Below the pieces are notes generated by a model. It was not told the origin of the DNA and searched no databases. It was given only the letters and a program-made list of their open reading frames with translations. Shown here in pieces: positions 38,860-49,523 of a stretch of DNA of 64,000 bases. Source of the stretch: Lelliottia nimipressuralis (GTDB lineage: Bacteria; Pseudomonadota; Gammaproteobacteria; Enterobacterales; Enterobacteriaceae). How positions within the stretch are numbered: the first letter of the stretch is position 1; every line of letters starts with the position of its first letter. The position numbers and the translations under genes were made by a program. Where the stretch lies: contig NZ_SOMG01000023.1 of assembly GCF_004402045.1 (NCBI RefSeq), positions 248,001-312,000 of the forward strand, given 5' to 3'.

Positions 38860-39546
38860 ATGCATCTGTCGATTGTACTGGTCGCCCCAGCCAGAGCAGA
38901 AAATATAGGCGCTGCCGCGCGCGCCATGAAGACCATGGGATTTACCGATTTACGTATCGTGGACAGCACTGCCCACCTGGAGCCTGCGGCACGTTGGGTG
39001 GCGCACGGATCAGGTGATATTCTTGATAATATAACCACTTACGATACGCTCGCCGCTGCGTTACACGATATTTCCTTCACCGTCGCCACCACAGCGCGCA
39101 GCCGGGCAAAGTTCCACTATTATGCCACGCCAGCGGAGCTGGTGCCGATGCTGAGCGAGAAAAGCCAGTGGCTGGAGAAAGCAGCGCTGGTGTTTGGCCG
39201 TGAAGATTCCGGATTAACAAACGAAGAACTGGAGCTGGCTGACGTTCTTACCGGTGCGCCTATGGTGGCTGATTACCCGTCCCTGAATTTAGGCCAGGCG
39301 GTAATGGTTTACTGCTATCAATTAGCCTCCCTAATACAAATTCCCCAGCCTCAGGCAGAAGGGGCAAACGAAAATCAGCTGGCTGCGCTGCGCGCTCGTG
39401 TTGAGCATCTGTTATCCCAACTGGGAGTGGCGGACGATCAAAAAATGGCTGACTGGCTGCAGCAGCGTCTTGGGCGTCTTGAGCAGCGAGACACCGCAAT
39501 GCTGCATCGTTTGCTGCACGATATTGAAAAAAAATTGGCCGAGTAA
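38860..39546 (+). CDS. yjtD: SpoU-type RNA methyltransferase YjtD (LasT)
   Basis: A 228-residue SPOUT-family RNA methyltransferase. The N-terminal motif VLVAPARAENIGAAARAMKTMGF and the C-terminal knot motif NLGQAVMVYCYQL are those of the TrmH/TrmJ group, suggesting 2'-O-methylation of tRNA or rRNA. The true target is not established. It stands between arcA and the thr leader, as in E. coli. Confidence 0.9.
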   Translation: MHLSIVLVAPARAENIGAAARAMKTMGFTDLRIVDSTAHLEPAARWVAHGSGDILDNITTYDTLAAALHDISFTVATTARSRAKFHYYATPAELVPMLSEKSQWLEKAALVFGREDSGLTNEELELADVLTGAPMVADYPSLNLGQAVMVYCYQLASLIQIPQPQAEGANENQLAALRARVEHLLSQLGVADDQKMADWLQQRLGRLEQRDTAMLHRLLHDIEKKLAE

Positions 39547-39679
39547 AATACTGCCATAAGTTTTTACTATGGCAGATAAGTCTGTCCGGAAGGGTTGCAT
39601 TTGGGGGAATCGGATGAAAATAAATCTGCAAGCAGCGGGACGTGAGAGCCTCCCGAAATGTGATCAAATTAAAAATCCA

Positions 39680-39707
39680 TTGACTTAAGGTGCCCGATCC
39701 TTTAACC
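39680..39707 (+). promoter_or_regulatory. Promoter of the thr operon
   Basis: TTGACT (39680-39685) and TTAACC (39702-39707) with a 16-bp spacer. The arrangement is the same as in E. coli thrLABC, about 50 bp before the leader peptide. Confidence 0.75.
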
Positions 39708-39757
39708 CTAAAAGAATACAGCACAGACAGATAATAATGACAGAGTACACAACATCC

Positions 39758-39826
39758 ATGAAACGCATCAGCATCACCACCATTACTACAACCATCATCA
39801 TTACCACAGGTAACGATGCGGGCTGA
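39758..39826 (+). CDS. thrL: thr operon leader peptide ThrL
   Basis: A 22-residue attenuation peptide, MKRISITTITTTIIITTGND followed by AG. It contains 7 Thr and 6 Ile codons. Ribosome stalling on them when charged tRNA-Thr or tRNA-Ile is scarce prevents the terminator from forming. The E. coli peptide is 21 residues with 8 Thr and 4 Ile, so the balance here is shifted to Ile. Confidence 0.95.
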   Translation: MKRISITTITTTIIITTGNDAG

Positions 39827-39845
39827 CGCGTACAGGAAAAACAAA

Positions 39846-39882
39846 AAAAAGCCCGCACCTGAACAGTGCGGGCTTTTTTTTC
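39846..39882 (+). terminator. thr attenuator
   Basis: GCCCGCAC (39851-39858), loop CTGAACA, GTGCGGGC (39866-39873), flanked by A8 and T8. It lies between thrL and thrA and ends transcription unless the leader ribosome stalls. Confidence 0.95.
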
Positions 39883-39906
39883 GGCTAAAGGAAACGAGGT
39901 AGAACC

Positions 39907-42369
39907 ATGCGAGTGTTGAAGTTCGGCGGTACATCAGTGGCAAATGCAGAACGTTTTCTGCGTGTTGCCGATATCCTGGAGAGCAACGCCAGGCAGGGGC
40001 AGGTTGCAACCGTGCTCTCTGCCCCGGCGAAAATCACTAACCATCTGGTGGCAATGATTGAAAAAACCATCGGTGGCCAGGATGCACTCCCGAACATTAG
40101 CGACGCCGAGCGTATCTTCGCTGAGCTACTGCAGGGGCTGGCGGAGGCACAGCCTGGCTTCCCGCTTGCACAGTTGAAGTCCTTTGTAGAGCAAGAATTC
40201 GCGCAAATTAAACACGTTTTGCACGGTATCAGCCTGCTGGGTCAGTGCCCGGACAGCATTAACGCGGCATTGATCTGCCGGGGCGAAAAACTCTCTATCG
40301 CCATCATGGCCGGCGTGCTGGAAGCGCGCGGCCATAACGTGAGCGTGATCGATCCGGTTGAAAAACTGCTGGCGGTGGGCCACTACCTCGAATCCACCGT
40401 TGATATTACCGAATCAACCCGCCGCATTGCCGCAAGTAAAATCCCGTCTGACCACATGATCCTGATGGCGGGCTTCACCGCGGGCAACGAGAAAGGCGAA
40501 CTGGTGGTGCTGGGCCGTAACGGCTCCGACTACTCCGCCGCCGTGCTGGCCGCCTGTTTACGCGCGGACTGTTGTGAGATCTGGACTGACGTTGACGGCG
40601 TCTATACCTGCGACCCGCGCCAGGTACCCGATGCCAGACTGCTGAAGTCGATGTCGTACCAGGAAGCGATGGAGCTCTCCTACTTCGGCGCCAAAGTGCT
40701 TCACCCGCGTACCATCTCCCCGATAGCCCAGTTCCAAATCCCTTGCCTGATTAAAAATACCGGTAACCCGCAGGCGCCGGGTACGCTGATTGGCGCCAGT
40801 ACTGATGAGGACGGCCTGCCGGTGAAAGGCATTTCCAACCTGAACAACATGGCGATGTTCAGCGTCTCCGGCCCTGGGATGAAAGGGATGGTCGGCATGG
40901 CGGCTCGGGTGTTTGCGGCCATGTCCCGCAACGGAATTTCTGTGGTGCTGATCACCCAGTCCTCTTCCGAGTACAGCATCAGCTTCTGCGTGCCGCAGGG
41001 TGACTGTCTGCGCGCCCGTCGTGCGCTGGAAGAAGAGTTCTATCTGGAGCTGAAAGAAGAGCTGCTGGAGCCGCTCTCCATTCAGGAGCGTCTGGCGATT
41101 ATCTCTGTGGTCGGCGACGGTATGCGCACGCTGCGCGGTATCTCCGCCAAGTTCTTTGCCGCGCTGGCGCGCGCCAATATCAATATCGTAGCAATTGCCC
41201 AGGGCTCGTCAGAGCGTTCAATTTCTGTTGTCGTGGACAACGATGACGCCACCACCGGCGTACGCGTGGTTCACCAGATGTTGTTCAACACCGATCAGGT
41301 CATTGAGCTGTTCCTGATTGGCGTCGGAGGCGTGGGCGGTGCGCTGCTGGAACAGGTGAAGCGTCAGCAGGCGTGGCTGAAGAAGAAACATATCGATCTG
41401 CGCGTCTGCGGGATTGCGAACTCAAAAGCGCTGCTGACCAACGTTCACGGGCTGAACCTGGAAAACTGGCAGGCCGAGATGAACGAGGCAAAAGAGCCGT
41501 TCAACCTGGGACGCCTGATCCGTCTGGTGAAAGAGTATCACCTGCTTAACCCGGTAATCGTTGACTGTACGTCGAACCAGGCGGTTGCCGACCAGTACGC
41601 GGACTTCCTGCGCGAAGGGTTCCACGTGGTGACGCCGAACAAAAAGGCCAACACCTCGTCGATGGATTACTATCACCAGTTACGTCTGGCGGCGAGCAAG
41701 TCGCGCCGCAAGTTCCTGTACGACACCAACGTGGGTGCTGGCCTGCCGGTTATTGAGAACCTGCAAAACCTGCTCAATGCGGGCGATGAACTGCAGCGTT
41801 TCTCCGGCATTCTCTCCGGCTCGCTGTCCTTTATCTTCGGCAAGCTGGATGAAGGCATGAGCCTGTCAGAAGCAACCCGCGCCGCGCGCGAGCTGGGCTA
41901 TACCGAGCCGGATCCGCGTGACGATCTATCCGGTATGGACGTGGCGCGCAAGCTGCTGATCCTTGTACGTGAAACGGGCCGTGAGCTTGAGCTTTCCGAT
42001 ATTGTGATTGAGCCGGTACTGCCGGCAGAATTTGACAGCAGCGGTGATGTCAGCGCCTTTATGGCCAGGTTGCCGCAGCTTGACGACGTTTTTGCCGCGC
42101 GTGTTGCGAAAGCCCGTGATGAAGGTAAGGTATTGCGCTATGTTGGCAATATTGAAGAAGATGGTGTGTGCCGGGTGAAGATTGCCGAAGTCGATGGCAA
42201 CGACCCGCTGTACAAAGTCAAAAACGGCGAAAACGCCCTCGCGTTTTACAGCCACTATTATCAGCCATTGCCGCTGGTGCTTCGCGGCTATGGCGCAGGG
42301 AACGATGTTACAGCGGCGGGTGTGTTTGCCGATCTGCTGCGTACCCTGTCATGGAAGTTAGGAGTTTAA
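39907..42369 (+). CDS. thrA: Bifunctional aspartokinase I/homoserine dehydrogenase I
   Basis: An 820-residue fusion. The N-terminal aspartokinase starts KFGGTSVAN. Two ACT domains (about 315-460) bind threonine for feedback inhibition. The C-terminal homoserine dehydrogenase has [12 protein letters not shown] as its NAD(P) loop and the conserved [16 protein letters not shown]. It catalyses the first and third steps from aspartate to threonine. AAAGGAAACGAGG precedes the ATG, just after the attenuator. One base separates its stop from thrB. Confidence 0.98.
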   Translation: MRVLKFGGTSVANAERFLRVADILESNARQGQVATVLSAPAKITNHLVAMIEKTIGGQDALPNISDAERIFAELLQGLAEAQPGFPLAQLKSFVEQEFAQIKHVLHGISLLGQCPDSINAALICRGEKLSIAIMAGVLEARGHNVSVIDPVEKLLAVGHYLESTVDITESTRRIAASKIPSDHMILMAGFTAGNEKGELVVLGRNGSDYSAAVLAACLRADCCEIWTDVDGVYTCDPRQVPDARLLKSMSYQEAMELSYFGAKVLHPRTISPIAQFQIPCLIKNTGNPQAPGTLIGASTDEDGLPVKGISNLNNMAMFSVSGPGMKGMVGMAARVFAAMSRNGISVVLITQSSSEYSISFCVPQGDCLRARRALEEEFYLELKEELLEPLSIQERLAIISVVGDGMRTLRGISAKFFAALARANINIVAIAQGSSERSISVVVDNDDATTGVRVVHQMLFNTDQVIELFLIGVGGVGGALLEQVKRQQAWLKKKHIDLRVCGIANSKALLTNVHGLNLENWQAEMNEAKEPFNLGRLIRLVKEYHLLNPVIVDCTSNQAVADQYADFLREGFHVVTPNKKANTSSMDYYHQLRLAASKSRRKFLYDTNVGAGLPVIENLQNLLNAGDELQRFSGILSGSLSFIFGKLDEGMSLSEATRAARELGYTEPDPRDDLSGMDVARKLLILVRETGRELELSDIVIEPVLPAEFDSSGDVSAFMARLPQLDDVFAARVAKARDEGKVLRYVGNIEEDGVCRVKIAEVDGNDPLYKVKNGENALAFYSHYYQPLPLVLRGYGAGNDVTAAGVFADLLRTLSWKLGV

Positions 42370-42370
42370 C

Positions 42371-43300
42371 ATGGTCAAAGTTTATGCCCCGGCTTCCAGC
42401 GCCAATATGAGCGTCGGATTTGATGTGCTGGGTGCGGCGGTCACGCCGGTAGACGGTTCACTACTGGGCGATACGGTCACGGTTGAAGCGGCAGAGAGCT
42501 TCAGCCTGAATAACGTGGGGCGTTTCGCCAGCAAGCTGCCGTCTGACCCGCGCGAGAATATCGTCTATCAGTGCTGGGAACGCTTCTGTCAGGAGATCGG
42601 CAAAAACGTGCCGGTCGCCATGACGCTGGAAAAAAGTATGCCGATTGGCTCCGGGCTGGGTTCCAGCGCCTGCTCGGTGGTGGCTGCCCTGGTAGCGATG
42701 AACGAGCATTGCGGCAAGCCCCTGAACAACAACCGCCTGCTCGGCTTAATGGGCGAGCTGGAAGGCCGTATCTCCGGCAGCATTCATTATGACAACGTCG
42801 CGCCGTGCTTCCTCGGCGGCATGCAGCTGATGATCGAAGAAAATGGCATCATCAGCCAGCAGGTGCCAGGGTTTGATGAGTGGCTGTGGGTACTGGCCTA
42901 TCCGGGCATTAAAGTGTCTACTGCCGAAGCGCGTGCGATCCTGCCCGCGCAGTATCGTCGTCAGGATTGTATCGCCCACGGACGCCATCTGGCGGGCTTT
43001 ATCCACGCCTGCTACACCCGTCAGCCACAGCTGGCGGCGAAGCTGATGAAGGACGTCATTGCCGAGCCGTATCGCACGAAACTGCTGCCCGGCTTTAACG
43101 AGGCGCGACAGGCATCAATGGATATTGGCGCGCAGGCGTGCGGCATTTCCGGTTCCGGCCCGACGCTGTTCGCCTTATGCGATAAGCCCGACACCGCACA
43201 GCGCGTGGCGGACTGGCTCTCTAAACACTACCTGCAAAATCAGGAAGGCTTTGTTCATATTTGCCGTCTGGACACGGCTGGCGCACGAGTACTGGGATAA
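42371..43300 (+). CDS. thrB: Homoserine kinase ThrB
   Basis: A 309-residue GHMP kinase that phosphorylates homoserine with ATP. The ATP-binding motif is [14 protein letters not shown]. The N-terminal [18 protein letters not shown] and the C-terminal [12 protein letters not shown] are family landmarks. It starts one base after thrA and ends 3 nt before thrC, so the three genes are translationally coupled. Confidence 0.97.
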   Translation: MVKVYAPASSANMSVGFDVLGAAVTPVDGSLLGDTVTVEAAESFSLNNVGRFASKLPSDPRENIVYQCWERFCQEIGKNVPVAMTLEKSMPIGSGLGSSACSVVAALVAMNEHCGKPLNNNRLLGLMGELEGRISGSIHYDNVAPCFLGGMQLMIEENGIISQQVPGFDEWLWVLAYPGIKVSTAEARAILPAQYRRQDCIAHGRHLAGFIHACYTRQPQLAAKLMKDVIAEPYRTKLLPGFNEARQASMDIGAQACGISGSGPTLFALCDKPDTAQRVADWLSKHYLQNQEGFVHICRLDTAGARVLG

Positions 43301-43303
43301 TCA

Positions 43304-44590
43304 ATGAAACTCTATAACCTTAAAGATCATAACGAGCAGGTCAGCTTCGCGCAGGCGGTGACTCAGGGACTGGGCAAAAATCAGGGCCTGTTCTTCCCGC
43401 ATGACCTGCCGGAATTTCAGCTGACCGAGATTGATGAACTGCTGAAGCAGGACTTTGTCACCCGCAGCACCAAAATTCTGTCTGCGTTTATCGGCGATGA
43501 AATTCCGCAGGAGCTGCTGGAAGAGCGCGTGCGTGCGGCGTTTGCTTTCCCTGCACCCGTTCAGCAGGTTGAGCCTGACGTCGGCTGTCTGGAGCTATTC
43601 CACGGCCCAACCCTGGCGTTCAAAGACTTCGGTGGCCGCTTTATGGCCCAGATGCTGACCCACATCAGCGGCGACAAACCGGTGACCATCCTGACTGCGA
43701 CCTCCGGCGATACCGGTGCGGCAGTGGCTCATGCCTTTTATGGGCTGAAGAATGTGCGCGTGGTGATCCTCTATCCGAAAGGTAAGATTAGTCCGCTGCA
43801 GGAAAAACTGTTCTGTACGCTCGGCGGCAATATTGAAACCGTGGCGATCGACGGTGACTTCGATGCCTGTCAGGCGCTGGTTAAACAGGCTTTCGACGAC
43901 GAAGAACTGAAGGTAGCGCTGGGTCTGAACTCTGCCAACTCCATCAACATCAGCCGCCTGCTGGCGCAGATCTGCTACTACTTCGAGGCGGTGGCGCAGC
44001 TGCCGCAGGAAGCACGCAATCAGCTGGTGGTCTCCGTGCCTAGCGGTAACTTTGGTGACCTGACGGCAGGTCTGCTGGCAAAATCTCTGGGGCTGCCGGT
44101 GAAGCGCTTTATCGCTGCCACCAATGCCAACGATACCGTACCGCGCTTCCTGAAAGACGGAAAATGGGCGCCAAACGCCACGCAGGCGACGCTCTCCAAC
44201 GCGATGGATGTGTCCCAGCCAAACAACTGGCCGCGCGTGGAAGAGCTGTTCCGCCGTAAGATCTGGCGTCTGGGCGACCTGGGCTACGCTGCGGTGACGG
44301 ATGAAACCACCAAAGCCACCATGCGTGAGTTAAAAGCGGTGGGATACACCTCTGAACCGCACGCGGCGATTGCGTACCGCGCGCTGCGTGACCAGCTTAA
44401 CCCGGGTGAATATGGCCTGTTCCTCGGCACCGCGCATCCGGCGAAGTTCAAAGAGAGCGTGGAAGCGATCCTCGGTGAAACGCTGCCGCTGCCGAAAGAG
44501 CTGGCCGAGCGTGCTGACCTGCCGTTGCTGTCTCATGAGCTGCCGGCGGATTTTGCCGCGCTGCGTAAGCTGATGATGACCCGCGCGTGA
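43304..44590 (+). CDS. threonine synthase thrC: Threonine synthase ThrC
   Basis: A 428-residue PLP enzyme that converts phosphohomoserine to threonine. The PLP lysine lies in PTLAFKDFGGRF, and the PLP-phosphate loop is VSVPSGNFGDLTAG. Length equals that of the E. coli enzyme. Last gene of thrLABC; a cluster of REP units follows. Confidence 0.97.
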   Translation: MKLYNLKDHNEQVSFAQAVTQGLGKNQGLFFPHDLPEFQLTEIDELLKQDFVTRSTKILSAFIGDEIPQELLEERVRAAFAFPAPVQQVEPDVGCLELFHGPTLAFKDFGGRFMAQMLTHISGDKPVTILTATSGDTGAAVAHAFYGLKNVRVVILYPKGKISPLQEKLFCTLGGNIETVAIDGDFDACQALVKQAFDDEELKVALGLNSANSINISRLLAQICYYFEAVAQLPQEARNQLVVSVPSGNFGDLTAGLLAKSLGLPVKRFIAATNANDTVPRFLKDGKWAPNATQATLSNAMDVSQPNNWPRVEELFRRKIWRLGDLGYAAVTDETTKATMRELKAVGYTSEPHAAIAYRALRDQLNPGEYGLFLGTAHPAKFKESVEAILGETLPLPKELAERADLPLLSHELPADFAALRKLMMTRA

Positions 44591-44595
44591 TGTTT

Positions 44596-44724
44596 GTCGG
44601 GTGGCGGCTACGCCTTACCCGACCTACAACGGCTCAGAACGTAGGCCGGGTAAGCGCAGCGTCACCCGGCAACAGCAGCACTGTACCGAGGCCGGGCAAG
44701 GCGAAGCCGCCACCCGGCTTTTTT
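44596..44724. repeat. Cluster of three REP units after thrC
   Basis: Three REP palindromes in a row: GTCGGGTGGCGGCTACGCC, GTAGGCCGGGTAAGCGCAGC, and GAGGCCGGGCAAGGCGAAGC. This is the longest REP cluster in the window. Confidence 0.88.
44691..44724 (+). terminator. REP-derived terminator of the thr operon
   Basis: The last REP (GCCGGG ... CCCGGC, 44691-44718) is followed by T6. It probably ends the thr transcript. Confidence 0.65.
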
Positions 44725-44882
44725 ATGGAGAAATTAAGGAGAAAGTAAGCAGGAAAAAAGCAGAAATTCCCAATAAATGCGGTCACTTAGCGTTTAGGAT
44801 TGCAGAGAATAACATCCCCGGTTCCCCTCACGTAATCTCCTTACATCGGCCCACGTTGGGCAAGAAGAATAAGGAGTCACCG

Positions 44883-45185
44883 ATGTCTAAACTGAAATCT
44901 GCGCTCATCGCGCTTTCACTGATGCTGGTCGCTCCCATGGCGGTACAGGCATCCGAAATTACCCTCGTACCTGCGGTCAAATTGCAGATTGGCGATCGGG
45001 ATAATAACGGGCACTACTGGGACGGCGGCCGCTGGCGAGATCATGACTGGTGGAAAGCGCATTATGACTGGCGCAATGACCACTGGCGTCCGCATGATGA
45101 GCATCGCGATCGGGATAACCACCACGACCGTCACGATGACCGACATGACGATCATCGTCCAGGCCCGGACTGGAAACATCATTAA
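44883..45185 (+). CDS. yaaX: DUF2502 secreted protein YaaX
   Basis: A 100-residue exported protein. The signal peptide runs MSKLKSALIALSLMLV to about VQA (residue 22). The mature part has the DUF2502 motif KLQIGDRDNNGHYWDGGRWRD and then a His/Asp/Arg-rich tail (DRDNHHDRHDDRHDD). Function is unknown; the tail could bind metal. AAGGAG precedes the ATG at 44883. Reading the frame back into the REP cluster gives an unlikely N-terminus. Confidence 0.85.
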   Translation: MSKLKSALIALSLMLVAPMAVQASEITLVPAVKLQIGDRDNNGHYWDGGRWRDHDWWKAHYDWRNDHWRPHDEHRDRDNHHDRHDDRHDDHRPGPDWKHH

Positions 45186-45189
45186 TGCA

Positions 45190-45217
45190 AAACCCCGCCA
45201 GATGGCGGGGTTTGTTT
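45190..45217. terminator. Bidirectional terminator between yaaX and yaaA
   Basis: AAACCCCGCC, loop AGAT, GGCGGGGTTT (45190-45213), then GTTTT. It serves the convergent yaaX and yaaA genes. Confidence 0.88.
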
Positions 45218-45990
45218 TACTGCTCGTGGCGCTTAAACACCAGCTCACCTTTCCCTGACGACGCCTCGTCAAAGAAATAGCCTTCGCTGTTGAAGGTGGT
45301 CAACTGTTCCGGCTTCGTCAGGCGGTTCTGAATGATGTAGCGGCTCATCAGACCGCGCGCTTTCTTGGCGTAGAAGCTGATCACTTTGAACTTACCGTTC
45401 TTCTCGTCGAGGAACACCGGCTTGATAATTTCCGCATCCAGTTTTTTCGGCTTCACCGACTTGTAGTATTCATCGGACGCGAGGTTAACCACCACGTTAT
45501 CGCCCTGAGCGTGCAGCGCCGCATTCAGCTTGTCGGTGATGATATCGCCCCAGAAATGGTACAGATCTTTGCCTTTGGCATTTGCCAGGCGGATCCCCAT
45601 CTCCAGACGATACGGCTGCATCAGGTCCAGCGGGCGCAGTACGCCGTACAGACCCGACAGCATGCGCAGATGCTGCTGGGCAAAATCGAAGTCGGCTTCG
45701 CTAAAATCTTCCGCCTGCAGGCCGGTATAGACATCGCCTTTAAAGGCCAGAATGGCCTGGCGAGCGTTAGCTGGGGTGAAATCCGGATGCCACTCGTGAA
45801 AGCGGGTTGCGTTAAGGTCTGCCAGTTTGTCGCTGATGCTCATCAGCGAGGCGATTTGCGGCGCAGAGAGTTTACGCGCTTCGCGGATCAGCTGTTGGGA
45901 GTAATCCAGCAGTTCAGGCTGGGTATAGCGTTCAGTGGCGAGCGGGCTCTGGTAGTCGAGCGTTTTTGCAGGTGAAATCAGAATCAGCAT
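45217..45990 (-). CDS. yaaA: Peroxide stress protein YaaA
   Basis: A 257-residue DUF328 protein. In E. coli it is induced by OxyR and lowers free iron during H2O2 stress, limiting Fenton damage to DNA. Recognisable by [16 protein letters not shown] at the N-terminus, [21 protein letters not shown] in the middle (quoted in part: [18 protein letters not shown]) and [18 protein letters not shown]-binding fold has been described for the family. It has a 66-bp gap to yaaJ and may be read from its own promoter. Confidence 0.94.
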   Translation of the reverse strand: MLILISPAKTLDYQSPLATERYTQPELLDYSQQLIREARKLSAPQIASLMSISDKLADLNATRFHEWHPDFTPANARQAILAFKGDVYTGLQAEDFSEADFDFAQQHLRMLSGLYGVLRPLDLMQPYRLEMGIRLANAKGKDLYHFWGDIITDKLNAALHAQGDNVVVNLASDEYYKSVKPKKLDAEIIKPVFLDEKNGKFKVISFYAKKARGLMSRYIIQNRLTKPEQLTTFNSEGYFFDEASSGKGELVFKRHEQ

Positions 45991-46056
45991 ATCCAGTCCT
46001 TGCAGGAAATTTAGAGCGACTTTAGCAAAAAATCGCTCTGAATTGATCGATAGCTG

Positions 46057-47487
46057 TTATTGCCGCGGCAAATCATCCCACGTGCCGGGGGCCAGCTGCG
46101 CCTTAACGTCGGGATAGCGTGCGGGATCAAATACCGGCGGAATACCCAGTTTGCGCTGACGAAGGTAGTCTCTGGCAATCAGGGTAACAACCGGCGAGAG
46201 CAGTAGGATCGCAGTGAGGTTCGTGATCGCCATCAGCGCCATAATGATATCGGCCAGTTGCCAGACCAGCGGCATGCTGAGCAGGGAGCCTGCTATGACC
46301 ATCAGTATGACGCCCAGGCGCAGCGCCCCGATTGCGGCGCGGGAGTCGAGCTTCAGGAAAATAAGGTTATTTTCGGCGTAGAGGTAATTCACCACAATCG
46401 AGCTGAAGGCAAATAAGATCAGGATGAGCGAGACAAATCCGGCTCCCCATCCGCCGGTCAGGCTCATCAGAGCCTGCTGGAGAAGCTGTATTCCGGCGGT
46501 TTCCGACGAATGTGGTACGGGGCCTGCCAGCAGCAAAATCATAGCGCTGGCGGAACAGATAATAATGGTATCGGTAAACACGCCAATCATCTGCACAATG
46601 CCTTGCGCGGCCGGGTGCGGCGGCCACGACGAGGCGGCGGCTGCCGCGTTGGGGGTTGACCCCATACCGGCTTCATTGGAAAACATGCCTCGCTGAAAAC
46701 CCGCCATCAACGCCTGGCTGAAGGTGTAGCCCAGCGCGCCGGATGCGACCTCACGCCAGCCAAAAGCGCTTTTGACGATGGTGACTATCACGCCCGGAAC
46801 CTGGTCGAAGTGCAGTGCGGTGACGAACAGGCTCGCGACAATCCAGAGCAGCGCCATAAGGGGAACCAGCCACTGCATGAGACGGGCGATGCCTTTGAGA
46901 CCGGCAGAAATGGTGAGCAGAACCACGAGGGCTAAAACGGTACCGGCGATCCACTCCGGACACGCGAAGGCGTAGCGCAGGGCATTGGCGACAGAGTTCG
47001 CCTGAACGGTATTAAAAATAAGACCGTACGCGAGGAGTAAAAAAAGCGAGAACAGAACGCCCATCCAGCGCATCCCTAAGCCACGCGCCATGTACCAGGC
47101 AGGACCGCCGCGAAACTGGCCGTGCTTATCTTTCTCTTTGTAAAGCTGCGCGAGCGAACTTTCGGCAAAGGAGGTGGCCATACCGAGAAGCGCCGTCACC
47201 CACATCCAGAAAACGGCGCCGGGCCCACCGGCACTGATGGCCAGCGCAACTCCCGCCAGATTCCCACTGCCGAGGCGTGCTGCAAGGCTGGTACAGAGCG
47301 CCTGGAACGACGTTAATCCGCCCGGCTGGGGCGTAACGCTGTTTTTCAGACTTCTGCCAAACTTGCGAATATAGCGAAACTGGATAAAACCGCTGCGTAA
47401 CGTAAACCAAATACCTGCTCCCAGAAGCAGGTAAATCATTATCGAACCCCACAGGACTTCGTTAATAAAGAAAAAGAAATCAGGCAT
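46057..47487 (-). CDS. yaaJ: Alanine/glycine:cation symporter YaaJ (AGCS family)
   Basis: A 476-residue transporter with about eleven membrane helices. AGCS family signatures include QALCTSLAARLGSGNLAGVA (Na+ and substrate region) and FSNEAGMGSTPNAAAAA. Such proteins import Ala or Gly with Na+. I start it at 47487 (MPDFFFFINEVLWGS), giving the E. coli length; an ATG eight codons upstream has no ribosome-binding support. Confidence 0.92.
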   Translation of the reverse strand: MPDFFFFINEVLWGSIMIYLLLGAGIWFTLRSGFIQFRYIRKFGRSLKNSVTPQPGGLTSFQALCTSLAARLGSGNLAGVALAISAGGPGAVFWMWVTALLGMATSFAESSLAQLYKEKDKHGQFRGGPAWYMARGLGMRWMGVLFSLFLLLAYGLIFNTVQANSVANALRYAFACPEWIAGTVLALVVLLTISAGLKGIARLMQWLVPLMALLWIVASLFVTALHFDQVPGVIVTIVKSAFGWREVASGALGYTFSQALMAGFQRGMFSNEAGMGSTPNAAAAASSWPPHPAAQGIVQMIGVFTDTIIICSASAMILLLAGPVPHSSETAGIQLLQQALMSLTGGWGAGFVSLILILFAFSSIVVNYLYAENNLIFLKLDSRAAIGALRLGVILMVIAGSLLSMPLVWQLADIIMALMAITNLTAILLLSPVVTLIARDYLRQRKLGIPPVFDPARYPDVKAQLAPGTWDDLPRQ

Positions 47488-47749
47488 TAACGTCCCTCTT
47501 GTTGATGCCAAAGTGAATATGTAAGCGCTACCACTGATTGGGCATGCTGTTGCTTAGCAGCCTGTTAATATTCCGAGTTTATCATACTCTACCTAAGCGC
47601 ACTGTCTGCGGTTGCGCTACCCCTCCGTCGTGTTATCATCAGGGCAGACCGGTTACATCCCCCTAACAAGTAAACCTGTCATTTTTCCGCTGCAGGCATG
47701 CTGTCGGTAGCGTGAATTATCCAGGGCACGTTAAAAGAGAAACACTATC

Positions 47750-48703
47750 ATGACGGATAAATTGACCTCCCTTCGTCAGTTCACCACTGTCGTAGCTGAC
47801 ACCGGAGATATCGCGGCAATGAAGCTGTACCAGCCGCAGGATGCCACAACTAACCCTTCTCTGATCCTTAACGCCGCACAGATCCCTGAGTATCGCAAAC
47901 TGATTGACGACGCAGTGACCTGGGCGAAAGCACAGAGCAACGACCGCGCGCAGCAGGTTGTGGATGCCACTGATAAACTGGCAGTAAACATCGGTCTGGA
48001 AATCCTGAAGCTGGTTCCTGGCCGTATCTCTACCGAAGTGGATGCACGTCTGTCCTACGACACCGAAGCGTCCATCGCGAAAGCAAAACGTCTGATCAAA
48101 ATGTACAACGATGCGGGCATCAGCAACGACCGTATCCTGATCAAACTGGCTTCTACCTGGCAGGGCATCCGCGCTGCAGAGCAGCTGGAAAAAGACGGCA
48201 TCAACTGTAACCTGACTCTGCTGTTCTCCTTCGCGCAGGCGCGTGCATGTGCAGAAGCGGGCGTATACCTGATTTCTCCGTTCGTGGGCCGTATTCTGGA
48301 CTGGTACAAAGCCAACACTGACAAGAAAGAGTACGCACCAGCGGAAGATCCAGGCGTGGTTTCCGTGACTGAAATCTACGAATACTACAAACAGCACGGC
48401 TATGAGACTGTGGTTATGGGCGCAAGCTTCCGTAACGTCGGCGAAATCATTGAGCTGGCTGGCTGTGACCGCCTGACCATCGCCCCTGCGCTGCTGAAAG
48501 AGCTGGCTGAAAGCGAAGGTACCCTGGAGCGTAAACTGTCTTACACCGGTGAAGTGAAAGCGCGCCCAGAGCGCATCACTGAATCCGAGTTCCTGTGGCA
48601 GCACAACCAGGATCCAATGGCGGTAGACAAACTGGCGGACGGTATCCGTAAGTTTGCTGTTGACCAGGGCAAACTGGAAAAAATGATCGGCGACCTGCTG
48701 TAA
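47750..48703 (+). CDS. talB: Transaldolase B
   Basis: A 317-residue transaldolase of the non-oxidative pentose-phosphate pathway. It moves a dihydroxyacetone unit between sedoheptulose 7-phosphate and glyceraldehyde 3-phosphate. The Schiff-base Lys132 lies in [12 protein letters not shown], and the N-terminal TTNPSLIL motif is intact. The codon use is that of a highly expressed gene. A monocistronic message is likely, with mog about 110 bp downstream. Confidence 0.97.
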   Translation: MTDKLTSLRQFTTVVADTGDIAAMKLYQPQDATTNPSLILNAAQIPEYRKLIDDAVTWAKAQSNDRAQQVVDATDKLAVNIGLEILKLVPGRISTEVDARLSYDTEASIAKAKRLIKMYNDAGISNDRILIKLASTWQGIRAAEQLEKDGINCNLTLLFSFAQARACAEAGVYLISPFVGRILDWYKANTDKKEYAPAEDPGVVSVTEIYEYYKQHGYETVVMGASFRNVGEIIELAGCDRLTIAPALLKELAESEGTLERKLSYTGEVKARPERITESEFLWQHNQDPMAVDKLADGIRKFAVDQGKLEKMIGDLL

Positions 48704-48813
48704 TCATCCTGCGTGACCGGGCTCCCGGTCACGCGACTTCTTTCGTACCCTGTCTGAATCTCCTCTCTGCGTGTATCATTCCCTTTAATCAGTACTCTTT
48801 GAATGGAATGGAT

Positions 48814-49401
48814 ATGAATACCTTACGCATCGGCTTAGTGTCGATTTCAGACCGCGCCTCCAGCGGTGTTTACCAGGATAAAGGCATCCCCGCTCTGGAG
48901 GAGTGGCTTGGCAGCGCGCTGACTACCCCCTTTGAAATTCAGACCCGCCTGATCCCTGACGAACAGCCGATCATTGAGCAGACGCTCTGTGAGCTGGTGG
49001 ATGAGATGAGCTGCCATCTGGTGCTGACCACCGGGGGAACGGGGCCTGCCCGCCGCGATGTGACGCCTGACGCGACGCTGGCAATCGCCGATCGCGAAAT
49101 GCCGGGCTTCGGTGAACAGATGCGCCAGATCGGTCTACACTTTGTTCCGACAGCCATTCTCTCCCGCCAGGTGGGCGTCATCCGCAAACAGGCATTGATT
49201 CTGAATCTGCCGGGCCAACCGAAGTCAATCAAAGAGACGCTGGAAGGGCTGAAAGCGGAAAACGGCAGCGTCATCGTGCACGGTATTTTCGCAAGTGTAC
49301 CGTATTGTATACAGCTGCTTGACGGTCCCTATGTGGAAACCGATGAGAAAGTGGTAGCAGCATTTCGTCCTAAAAGCGCGCGTCGCGACACAATCTCCTG
49401 A
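48814..49401 (+). CDS. mog: Molybdopterin adenylyltransferase Mog
   Basis: A 195-residue enzyme that adenylylates molybdopterin before Mo insertion by MoeA. The substrate-binding loop is TTGGTGPARRDVTPDA, and RQVGVIRKQALILNLPGQP is conserved. I chose the ATG at 48814 (MNTLRIGLVSISDRAS), equal to the E. coli N-terminus. A TTG start 15 nt upstream is possible but unlikely. Confidence 0.95.
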   Translation: MNTLRIGLVSISDRASSGVYQDKGIPALEEWLGSALTTPFEIQTRLIPDEQPIIEQTLCELVDEMSCHLVLTTGGTGPARRDVTPDATLAIADREMPGFGEQMRQIGLHFVPTAILSRQVGVIRKQALILNLPGQPKSIKETLEGLKAENGSVIVHGIFASVPYCIQLLDGPYVETDEKVVAAFRPKSARRDTIS

Positions 49402-49523
49402 AAATAATCATTATGTGACATTAGCTGAAGCGGCGATGGCGTGGTAAGGGTTTTACGGTATAGTAATTTTTTCTTTACGACTACTGTAAAAATAAATCCA
49501 CAACAAAAGCTAAATGGTTCGCT

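Noticed and set aside
44596..44882. REP cluster after thrC considered as a CRISPR array or as part of yaaX
   Set aside because: The units are imperfect palindromes in alternating orientation with no uniform spacers, and reading yaaX back through them removes its signal peptide.
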